Below are positions 17,493 to 26,400 of a DNA stretch of 64,000 nt, in pieces. Below the pieces are notes generated by a model. It was not told the DNA's origin. It saw nothing but the letters and a program-made list of their open reading frames with translations, and did not search any database. The stretch is from Chromobacterium sp. ATCC 53434 (GTDB lineage Bacteria; Pseudomonadota; Gammaproteobacteria; Burkholderiales; Chromobacteriaceae): assembly GCF_002848345.1 (NCBI RefSeq), contig NZ_CP025429.1:434001-498000 (forward strand). Reading direction: 5' to 3'. Both the position numbers and the translations under genes were made by a program. Each line of letters starts with the position of its first letter. The stretch's first letter is position 1.

Positions 17493-20400
17493 ATGCAGAT
17501 CGAAAAAAAATTCTACAATGAGAACCACCAGCCTTATTACATCTGCGCGCCGGGCTATGCCCGGGTCTCCAACGGCATCCGCGCGATGCACCTGCTGTGC
17601 CACTACCTGAACAAGCTGGGGGAAGAGGCCTATGTCTTCTCTCCGGAAACCCATCCCGCGCTGCGCACCCCCTATCTGACCCAGGACATCGTCGACCGCC
17701 ACAAGGCGAGCAAGCGATCGCCCATCGTCGTCTATCCGGAAGTGGTGCACGGCAATCCGCTGAACGGCGGGGCGGTGGTGCGCTACATTCTGAACCACCC
17801 CGGCCTGCTCGGCGGCCCGAAGGACTATCCGGCATCGGACATGCTGGTGTTCTGGCAGCACGACTACGTCGACTTCGCCAAATACCCGGACCCGTCCTAT
17901 ATCTTCATCCCGTCGATAGACACGGCGATCTTCAATAACGACGACAATCCGGACGACGGCAAGCGCCATCGGACGCTGATTTATCCGGGGCGCTACAAAC
18001 AGGCGCAGCAAGATTTCCCCGAGCTGTTCCACGACGCCACCGTCATCACCTACGACTGGCCGGAAAGCCACGAGGCGCTGGCGGCGCTGCTGCGGGAGGG
18101 CAAGGTGCTGTACACCTTCGCCAATTCGGCGATCATCTCGGAGGCGCTGCTGTGCGGCTGCCCGGTGGTGATCAAGGAAACCCAGTTCACCAAGAAGCCG
18201 GAGGAGCGGGCCGGCGACATGAAGGCGCTGGCGCTGCCGGGCGTCAGCTTCGTCGACGAGCCGGACGCCATCGCCGCCGCGCTGGCGAAAACGCAGGATT
18301 ACCAGCAGGTCTATCACCAGTACCAGCTCGAGCTGCTGCAACAGCTGGAAGGCTTCATCGCCGCATCGCAGAAGCTGCCGCAGAACGGGCCGAACGAGAT
18401 CGTCTTCCCGTCGCTGCGGCCGCCGGAGGCGCCGGTCGATCCGGTGCAGGCCGCCTACGACGTCTGGACCAGCCGCCACGAGCTGAAGCCCTTCCATGCG
18501 CAGATCCACGCCGAGCGGATGGTGCGCGGCTGGGGCGGGCAGCCGCACTTCATCATCCTGATGCCGCTGAGCGCGGACCAGCAGCCACTGGCGGTGAAGT
18601 CGATCAACGCGCTGACGCAGCAGCTGTACAAGCAGTGGCAGCTGATCTTCGTCGCCGATTTCGACGCGCCGAGCGCGGCCTTCATGGGGTCGGACACGCT
18701 GGGCTGGCTGCGTATCGACGACGCGAGCGATCCCGGCCAGCTGACGCAGGCCTACGCCGCCGTGCTTGGCGCGCTGCCCTGCGACTGGATCGGCATCCTG
18801 CCGGCCGGCGCCGAGCTCGCGGGGCACGCGCTGTTGTCGCTGGGCGACTACGCCGCGCTGCACCCTGAGTGGCTGGCCATCTACAGCGACTGCGATACGC
18901 TGGGGCCGGACGGCAAGCGCAGCCGGCCGGCGTTCAAGCCGGACTTCAATCTCGATCATCTGCGCGGCGCCGACTACATCGGCCCGGCGATCTGGTTCAA
19001 ACGCGACGCGCTGCAGGAGACGGGCGCCTTCGCCGAGGCGCCCGGCGCCGACGGCTACGACGCGGTGTGGCGCTTGCACGACGCCTATGGCGCCGGCGTC
19101 GTCGGCCATGTCGCCGACGTGCTGGCGCACCTGCCGGCCGGCGCGCCGTCGCTGGACGACGCCGCCCGCGGCCAGGCGCTGGCCGCGCATCTGGCGCGCC
19201 AGCGCTGCGACGCCGAGATCGCGCCGGGACCGGTCGCCGGCAGCCATCGCGTCCGCTATCCGGCGGCGATGGACGCCAAGGTGTCCGTCGTTGTCGTCGA
19301 TGCCGATGACGGCGTCTGCCTGGCGCCCTGCATCGCGGCCTTGCTGGCCGACGGCGGCGACGCCGTCGTCGAGATACTGGCGGTGGCGTCGGAGGAGGTG
19401 GAGTTGCCAGCCGGGACGCGGCTGCTGCGCTGCGACCCGGCATTGAGCCTGCCGGGCCGTTACCAGCTGGGCGCGGAGGCGGCCAGCGGCGACTATCTGC
19501 TACTGCTGGACAGTCGCGTTGAAATCGTCGGATCGGACTGGCTGCAGACCTTGCTGGGTCTGGCGTCGCGCGCCGGGGTCGGCGCGGTCGCGCCGCGCTT
19601 GCTGCGGCCGGACGGCAAGGCGATCTGGCGCGGACCGCTGCTGCTGGGCGCCGACGACGGCGCCGGCTCGGTCTTCGACGACGCCGACGCGTCGGCGGCC
19701 GGCCATCTGGGCCGGCAGCTGGTCGAACACAATCCGGGCGCCGTGCTGCTCGACTACCTGTTGCTGCCGGCCGAGCTGTATCGGCAGGTCGGCGGCATCG
19801 ACGCCGGGCTGGCCGGTTCGCTGAGCGCCGCCGTCGACCTGAGCCTGAAGATCCGGGCGGCCGGCGGCCTGCTGGTCTGGACGCCGTTCGCCTCGGCGCT
19901 GCGGCACCAGGGCGCCGGGGCCGGCGACGCGGACGGTTTCGACGATCAGGCGCTGTACCCGCGCTGGTACGGCCAGCTGTCGCACGACGCGGCCCATAAC
20001 CGCCATCTCAGCCTCGACAGTCGCCGGGCTTTCGAGATCGAGAACGTGTTCTCGGCCGAATGGGACGGCAGCTTCCACGAGCGCAGCCGGATTCTGGCGC
20101 TGCCGGCGTCCGACGTCGGCGCCGCGCGGCTGCGGGCGCCGTTGACGCGGCTGATCGACGACGGCCAGTGTCTGGGCACGCTGCTGCCGTCCGGCGAACG
20201 CCTGCCCGGCATCGGCGAGCTCGAGCGGCTCGCGCCCGACGTGCTGGTGCAGGCGGTGCGTTTCGACCCGGCCTTCCTGGCCTGGCAGCGGCGGCACCGC
20301 CAACGGCGGCCCGACATCCTGTCGGTGCTGATGCTGGACGCGCTGGACGCCGGTGACGGCGTCAGCCCGGCTTACATGACGGCCCAGCTGCGGGCGTTGG

Positions 20401-21050
20401 CCCGCGAGGCCGACCGAATCGTCGTGCCGACCGAACCCTTGCGCGAACTCGTCGCGCCGTTCGCGGCCGACGTCCGCCTGGTGCCGGACGCGCTCGACGA
20501 CGCGCGCTGGGACAATCTGACGGCCTTGCGGCGCATAGGCAAGAAGCCCAGGGTCGGCTGGGTCGGGTCGCGGCAGGAAGCCGGCGATCTGCTGTTGTTG
20601 TCCGGACTGATCCTGGCCACCGCCGGCGAGATCGAATGGGTGGTGCTCGGCGATTGTCCGGAGGCGATCCAGCCGTATCTGGAGGAATACCATCCGTTCG
20701 ACCTGGACGGCGAGCGCTATCCGATCAAACTGGCTAGTCTGTGCCTTGATCTGGCGGTGATGCCCAAGGCCGTCCATTTCGGCAATCAGACGGCGAGTCC
20801 GCTGCGGGTGTTCGAATACGGCGCGATCGGCGTGCCGGTGATCTGCACCGCGCTCGACGCCGTGCGCGGCTCGCAGGCGCCGGTGGCGCTGGTCGACAAC
20901 GATATGGCCAGCTGGGGCCAGGCGCTGATGGCGCGGGCCGGAGATCTGGACGCGACGGGCCGCGAAGGCGACGCGCTGCGTGCCTGGGTCAGGGAAAATT
21001 GCATGCTCAGCCAACGCTTGCCCTTATGGCAGGAGGTGTTTGGCCGATAA
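17493..21050 (+). CDS. Large multidomain glycosyltransferase (1185 aa), probable flagellin glycosyltransferase
   Basis: Cytoplasmic protein with four glycosyltransferase-like modules. Residues 1-300 resemble a GT-B domain (YYICAPGYARVSNGIRAMHLL, then a late SAIISEALLCGCPVVIKE). Residues about 340-590 resemble an incomplete GT-A domain. Residues about 595-800 resemble GT2, but where the metal-binding motif should be the sequence reads LLLLDSRVEIV. Residues about 840-1185 form a second GT-B domain with RVGWVGSRQEAGDLLLLSGL and LRVFEYGAIGVPVICT. The neighbouring 1299-aa protein has the same layout. Location beside the sugar operon and flagellins suggests transfer of sugars to flagellin. The start ATG follows an A/G-rich leader. 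Confidence 0.83.
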   Translation: MQIEKKFYNENHQPYYICAPGYARVSNGIRAMHLLCHYLNKLGEEAYVFSPETHPALRTPYLTQDIVDRHKASKRSPIVVYPEVVHGNPLNGGAVVRYILNHPGLLGGPKDYPASDMLVFWQHDYVDFAKYPDPSYIFIPSIDTAIFNNDDNPDDGKRHRTLIYPGRYKQAQQDFPELFHDATVITYDWPESHEALAALLREGKVLYTFANSAIISEALLCGCPVVIKETQFTKKPEERAGDMKALALPGVSFVDEPDAIAAALAKTQDYQQVYHQYQLELLQQLEGFIAASQKLPQNGPNEIVFPSLRPPEAPVDPVQAAYDVWTSRHELKPFHAQIHAERMVRGWGGQPHFIILMPLSADQQPLAVKSINALTQQLYKQWQLIFVADFDAPSAAFMGSDTLGWLRIDDASDPGQLTQAYAAVLGALPCDWIGILPAGAELAGHALLSLGDYAALHPEWLAIYSDCDTLGPDGKRSRPAFKPDFNLDHLRGADYIGPAIWFKRDALQETGAFAEAPGADGYDAVWRLHDAYGAGVVGHVADVLAHLPAGAPSLDDAARGQALAAHLARQRCDAEIAPGPVAGSHRVRYPAAMDAKVSVVVVDADDGVCLAPCIAALLADGGDAVVEILAVASEEVELPAGTRLLRCDPALSLPGRYQLGAEAASGDYLLLLDSRVEIVGSDWLQTLLGLASRAGVGAVAPRLLRPDGKAIWRGPLLLGADDGAGSVFDDADASAAGHLGRQLVEHNPGAVLLDYLLLPAELYRQVGGIDAGLAGSLSAAVDLSLKIRAAGGLLVWTPFASALRHQGAGAGDADGFDDQALYPRWYGQLSHDAAHNRHLSLDSRRAFEIENVFSAEWDGSFHERSRILALPASDVGAARLRAPLTRLIDDGQCLGTLLPSGERLPGIGELERLAPDVLVQAVRFDPAFLAWQRRHRQRRPDILSVLMLDALDAGDGVSPAYMTAQLRALAREADRIVVPTEPLRELVAPFAADVRLVPDALDDARWDNLTALRRIGKKPRVGWVGSRQEAGDLLLLSGLILATAGEIEWVVLGDCPEAIQPYLEEYHPFDLDGERYPIKLASLCLDLAVMPKAVHFGNQTASPLRVFEYGAIGVPVICTALDAVRGSQAPVALVDNDMASWGQALMARAGDLDATGREGDALRAWVRENCMLSQRLPLWQEVFGR

Positions 21051-21481
21051 TGTGGTAGACGGCGCGGCGTTCCTGACGGGGCGCCGCGCGGGCGGGTGTC
21101 GCTAAGAGCCTGTTTACGATCTTTTTCCGAGCAGCGCAGCCCAGCCAGCAGGCCAGATGCAAGGCGGAGGGCGTAGGCCTTGGTGATTCCAAGGCCTAGC
21201 CTGACAACGCGGCAGATGGCCTGCTGGCTGGGCTGCCCTTCGGGGCGGTGTTCTGCCGGCGCATGGCTTTGTCAAACGTCCCTGGCAGTGAACGACACTG
21301 CGGCGGGCCGTTTTCCGCGCCCTGCATCCGGCAGAAAACCGCCGATGCCGCAAAAGATCGTAAACAGGCTCTAACAGACCGCCGGCGGGCAGTAGACGCA
21401 GACTTTATTCTGGTATTCAAACGATTGCGGATCGCGGACGGCCCGAAGGCGCTGGGCTGGTCGTTGATCGGGGAGGGATGA
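21051..21481. other. Intergenic region filled by a palindromic element
   Basis: No gene is supported here. Short open frames in this stretch arise from the repeat described at 21103-21374. The last 15 bases (GGGGAGGGATGA) provide the ribosome site of the B12-type radical SAM gene. Confidence 0.8.
21103..21374. mobile_element. MITE-like element with terminal inverted repeats and nested palindromes
   Basis: A 266-bp body (21106-21371) is bounded by perfect 20-bp inverted repeats beginning GAGCCTGTTTACGATC, and flanked by the direct repeat TAA (21103-21105 and 21372-21374). Inside, a second perfect 20-bp inverted pair (21136-21155 and 21217-21236) encloses a third 10-bp pair TAGGCCTTGG/CCAAGGCCTA (21174-21183 and 21189-21198). 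There is no transposase frame. A TNA target duplication and GAG-type ends are reminiscent of IS5-family elements; that affiliation is inferred. A diverged copy of one end lies at 38775. Confidence 0.78.
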
Positions 21482-23227
21482 ATGAAGAAAGTGCTGTTTG
21501 TCGTACCGATGCATATTTCCTGGGATTCGTTCACCAAGCCCGAGTTCTACAATGTGCAGCTGGCCAAGAGCGATGGCAAGGTCTACAACATCCCGCGCAC
21601 CGACCTGCCGCTGGGACCGTTGTCGATCTCGGCCTATCTGAAGAAATTCCTGCCGCTGGACGTCAAGCTGATCGACTTCAACGCCGAGGTCAACGCGCTG
21701 GACGCGGTGCCCTTCGACTGCTTCGAGGCGCTGTGCCGGCATTTCTTCGAGCAGATCCGGGATTTCCAGCCCGACTTCGTCGGCATTTCCTCGCTGTTCA
21801 GTCCGTCCTTCGCCAACTTCATGGACTGTGGGCGGATGGCGCGCGAGGTTTGGCCAAATAGTCTGGTGATAGGCGGCGGCAATATCCCGACCAACAGCTA
21901 TGAGCAGATCTACCGCGAAATGGGCTGCACCTTCTTCGACGGCCTGTGCTTCGGCGAGGGCGAGAAGCCGATGCTGCACCTGCTGCAGGCCGAGGACCCG
22001 CGCGCCTTCCTGGAAACCTCCGACACCTGGATCACGCGCGCCAAGGTGATGGGCGAGATGCTGTTCGCGCCCAAGCACGACTTCATCGACGATCTGGACG
22101 AGATTCCGTTCTTCGATTACGACCTGTGCGATATCGACAAGCACGAGATCAACCAGGTCGTCGCCTCCTACCATAATCTGGACAAGACCCGCGGTTTCCA
22201 CGTGATGACCTCGCGCGGCTGCCCGTTCCTGTGCACCTTTTGCGCCTCGCACCGGACCCACGGCCGTTCGATGCGCTACCATTCGCTGACGCGGGTGAAG
22301 GAGGACTTCACCCGCCTGGTCGAGAAGTACAAGGCGGAAACGGTGATCTTCCAGGACGACCACCTGATGGCCGACTCGGACCGGGTGTACAAGATCCTGG
22401 ACATCGTCAAATCGCTGAATCTGCATTCGGTCTACCAGAACGGCCTGACGCTTTACGCGCTGGACCGTCCGATGCTGGAGGCCTTCTGGGACGCCGGCGT
22501 CCGCCACCTGGTGCTGCCGGTCGAGAGCGGCAGCGAGAAGGTGTTGAAGAAGCAGATGAAAAAGCCGCTGAAGATGAAGATCTCCGAGCGGGTGGCCAGG
22601 GATTGCCGCGATCTCGGCATCTACACCAATACCAATATCCTGATCGGCATGCCGGGCGAAACCAAGGCCGATCTGGAGGAGGCGCGGCATAATCTGCGCG
22701 AGATCGCGTCGAACTGGTTCAACATCGCCTGCGCCAGCCCCATCGTCGGCAGCGAGATCCACGAAATCTCCCGGGACAAGGGCTACATCAAGATCAACGC
22801 GCTGGGCTCGGACTACCGCACCGCCGTCATCAACACCGAGGACTTCAGCTCCGACTTCATCCAGGAATACCAGTACTTCATGAACTTGGACCTGAACTTC
22901 GTCCACAACTACGACATACGCTGCGGCAATTACGCCTGGGCCGAACGCGGTTTGAAAAACGTGCTGCGCCTGAAGAGCGATCACGCGCTGGCCCATTACT
23001 ATCTGGCGGTGTGCTATCGGGAGACCGGCAAGCCGGAGTTGGCCGCTCAGCACCACGACAGCTATCTCGAGTCGGTGAAAAATCCGTTCTGGGGGCGCTG
23101 GGCCTGGATTTTCGGCCTGGAGGGCGTCAATCCCGACGACTGGTCCGCCGCCGACTACGGCCTGTTGGGCGAGGTTCTGCAGCCGCCGGCCGACGAATAT
23201 CCGCTGCCGATGGCGGCGCAGGCCTGA
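21482..23227 (+). CDS. B12-binding-domain radical SAM protein with C-terminal TPR-like tail
   Basis: 581-residue protein. Residues 1-190 resemble a cobalamin-binding domain (VLFVVPMH, ISAYLKKFLPLDVKLIDFN, FVGISSLFSPSF, LVIGGGNIPTNSYEQIYREM); the DxHxxG histidine motif is not seen, as is common in this group. The radical SAM core follows with CPFLCTFC at about 247-254, QDDHLMAD, LPVESGSEKVLKKQMKKP and IGMPGETKADLEEAR. The tail around 500-545 (AERGLKNVLRLKSDHALAHYYLAVCYRETGKPELAAQHH, in two parts) resembles a TPR pair. Members methylate unactivated carbons or rearrange substrates; the target here is unknown. It is sandwiched between the two giant glycosyltransferases. Confidence 0.86.
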   Translation: MKKVLFVVPMHISWDSFTKPEFYNVQLAKSDGKVYNIPRTDLPLGPLSISAYLKKFLPLDVKLIDFNAEVNALDAVPFDCFEALCRHFFEQIRDFQPDFVGISSLFSPSFANFMDCGRMAREVWPNSLVIGGGNIPTNSYEQIYREMGCTFFDGLCFGEGEKPMLHLLQAEDPRAFLETSDTWITRAKVMGEMLFAPKHDFIDDLDEIPFFDYDLCDIDKHEINQVVASYHNLDKTRGFHVMTSRGCPFLCTFCASHRTHGRSMRYHSLTRVKEDFTRLVEKYKAETVIFQDDHLMADSDRVYKILDIVKSLNLHSVYQNGLTLYALDRPMLEAFWDAGVRHLVLPVESGSEKVLKKQMKKPLKMKISERVARDCRDLGIYTNTNILIGMPGETKADLEEARHNLREIASNWFNIACASPIVGSEIHEISRDKGYIKINALGSDYRTAVINTEDFSSDFIQEYQYFMNLDLNFVHNYDIRCGNYAWAERGLKNVLRLKSDHALAHYYLAVCYRETGKPELAAQHHDSYLESVKNPFWGRWAWIFGLEGVNPDDWSAADYGLLGEVLQPPADEYPLPMAAQA

Positions 23228-23231
23228 GCCG

Positions 23232-23263
23232 CCGGTCCGGCGCGCGCCCGCTCGCCGGACCGG
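23232..23263. other. 11-bp perfect inverted repeat after the B12-type radical SAM gene
   Basis: CCGGTCCGGCG and CGCCGGACCGG flank a 10-nt loop just after the stop codon. There is no T-run on the plus strand, so it may be a transcript-end hairpin rather than a classical terminator. Confidence 0.5.
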
Positions 23264-23439
23264 GCAGAAAATTCGGTTAATAATATCGGCGCCGTCATGG
23301 CGGCGGGCTTTCTGTTGTACGCTTACGGAATTGAGGACGGCCCCCCGCCGGCGACAAGCCCGCAGGCCGCCGCCGTCCGCTACACCCGCTCTATTGGCCG
23401 CTGCGCCGCCGACTCGCGCGCAGCGGCTTCGATTCATTC

Positions 23440-26400
23440 ATGACCCAGCGAGCCGCAGCCATGAACTCTCAGGAAAACAATGTGGAACCACAAGAAACTC
23501 GCAAGCCGCGCATAGGGGTGCTGACCCGCGACCTGCAGGACGCCGCCTGCTACAAGCTCAGGCTGGGCGATCCGCTTGGCCTGATGTCGCCGGTGGTGGA
23601 CGCCTATCTGTTCCGCAACCAGGCCGAGTTCAGTTTCGAGGCCGTCTACCCGTTCAAGGACGATCGCGAGTTTGTCGACGCGATGGACATGTTCGTCGTG
23701 CAGCGGCTGTTCCCGTATCCAGAGTTCCGGCCGGTGCTGGAAATGATAGTCGAGTCCGGCAAGCCCATCGTCTACGAGCTGGATGACTGGCTGCTGAACG
23801 TGTCGGAACAGCACGTGATGTACGATCTGTGCTGGCCGGCCTTCGACGGCATAGAGTGGCTGCTGCCGAAATGCTCGCTGGTCACCGTGTCGACCGATGT
23901 GCTGGCCGACAAGGTCAGGCCGTACAACGACAAGATATTCGTGTTTCCGAACCAGCTGGCGAAAGAGCGCTTGGTGGAGCCGCTGCCGCACAGCGGCCAG
24001 ATCACCATAGGCTTCGCCGGCACCAGCACCCACGGCAAGGACGTGGAAATGGTGTCCTCGGCGCTGAAGCGCATCTACAACGAGTACGCCGGCCAGGTGA
24101 AGTTCGTGTTCTGGGGCGATGTGCCGCCGGACTTCGTCGGCATCAAGGATGTGCGCAAGGTGCCGGAATTCGTCACCTACAACGAATACCTGGCCGAGCT
24201 GGCCAAGCTGAAGATAGACATCGGCATCGCCCCGCTGGTGCGCAGCGACTTCAATGATTACAAGTCCGACCTGAAATGGCTGGAGTACGCGGTGGTCGGC
24301 GCGGCGGCGGTGGTGTCCGACGTGCTGCCGTACGCCGAGCTGAAGGACAGCGAGCTGGCGGTGATGGCGGAAAACACCGAGGACGGCTGGGTGACGGCGA
24401 TCAGCAAGCTGATCGACGATCCCGAGCTGCGGGCCAGCCAGGCCGAGAAGGCGCGGCGCCATGTGCTGGACCATAGGCTGCTGGAGCGGCACATCGGCGA
24501 TCTGCTGGCCGAATACGCCAAGCTGCTGCCGGCGGCGCTGCGGCCGCAGCCGCTGACCGAGCCCGGCCCTATCATCCCGTACACGCTGGGCGAGAACGAC
24601 ATCGACGGCTCCAAGGCCTATCGCAAGTGGGTGAGGCGCCATCAGCTGCGCGAGGTGCACGCCGAGCAGCTGGCCGAGCGGATGATGCTGGCCTGGAAGC
24701 AGGTGCCGCTGTTCAACCTGATCCTGCTGGCGCCGTCAGCCAAGCTGGCGCGGTTGTCGGAGAGCTTCACCGCGATGGAGGACCTGCTGTATCGGAACTG
24801 GCGGCTGATCGTGATTTCCGACGCCTCGGAACCGGATCCGGTATTCAGCAGCAGCCCGCAGCTCGGCTGGGTGCAGCTGGACAGCATGGACGACGACTCC
24901 CAGGTCGCCACGGTGGTCAACGGCATCATCGCCGACGTGCCGTCCGACTGGGTGATGCTGCTGCCGGCCGGCGCGCGGCTGCAGCCTAACGCGCTGGCGC
25001 GGCTGGGCGAGGAAATCCATGCACATCCGGAATACGGCGCCATCTATTGCGACCACGACGTGGTCTCGCCGATGGGCAGGCGCTTCCGTCCGGCCTTCCT
25101 GCCCGACTTCTCGCCGGAATACCTGCGCTCGATGGACTACGTCAGCTACGCGGTGGCCTTCAGCCGGGAGACGCTGGCCAAGATAGGCGGCATCCAGCCG
25201 TATCCGCGCGCCCATTGCTACGACGCGCTGCTGCGCGTCTACGAGGCCGGAGACCGCGGCGCGATCGGCCACATCGACGACATGCTGGTGTCCCTGCCCT
25301 GGGTCGATCCCAAGACCGACAGCCTCGGCAACGCCTCGCGCCGGGTGGCGCTGGAGAGCCATATCGCCCGCTGCGGCCTGCCGGTGACGCTGCTCGACGG
25401 CCTGGTGCCCGGCACCTTCTGCTACCAGTACCAGCTGCTGGCTTCGCCGCTGGTGTCGGTGATCATCCCGAACAAGGACAAGCTGGAGTGCCTGGCGCCT
25501 TGCCTGAACAGCCTGTTCGGCATCACCGGCTACCAGAATTTCGAGGTGCTGATCGTCGACAACGCCTCCGAGGACCCGGAAACCTTCGAATACTACGAGC
25601 AGGTCCAGGCCAGCTATCCGGGCCGGGTGCAGGTGCTCAGCTACGACGCGCCGTTCAATTTCTCGGCCCAGTGCAATATCGGCGCCCGCGCGGCGCGCGG
25701 CGAGTATCTGCTGCTGCTGAACAACGACACCGAGGTGGTGTTCCCGCACTGGCTGGAGCGGATGCTGGCGACGGCGCAGCAACCCGGCGTCGGCGCCGTC
25801 GGCGCCCGCCTGCTGTATCCGGAGATCGGCCAGGTGCAGCATGCCGGCATCGTGCTGGGCATGCCCGGCGGCATGTATTCGGTGGCCGACCACGTGTTCG
25901 AGAGCCTGGACTATCTGTACGCCGGCTATCTGAACCGCAGCTTGACGATGCAGAACTACTCGGCGGTCACCGCCGCCTGCCTGCTGGTGGAGAAGCAGAT
26001 CTACGACGCGGTCGGTGGCATGGACGAGGAAGCGCTCCAGGTCTGCTTCAACGATGTCGATTTCTGCCTGAAGATACAGGCGGGCGGCCTGCGCAACGTC
26101 TACAACCCCTTCGTCGTGCTTTACCACCACCACGCCAAGAGCATAGGCCGGGTGACCACCGACCCGCGGCCGGCGCTGAAGGCGGCGGTGCGCGAGCGGG
26201 AAGAGATGGAGGTGATGCTGGAGCGCTGGCTGCCGGTGATCGCCAACGACCCCGGCTTCAACCGCCATCTGTCGCTGCGCACGCGGCGGGTGACGATAGA
26301 GTCCGACCGCCTGGTCGCCTGGGACGCCAAGCTGCCCGGACGCAAGCGGGTGCTCGGCATCCCGGTGCCGGGCGGCAGCGGCGAGTACCGGCTGAGCCAG

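Noticed and set aside
21007-21374. Several short open frames inside the palindromic element, including ones of 60-110 codons on both strands
   Set aside because: They arise from inverted repeats, share no motif and have no ribosome site.
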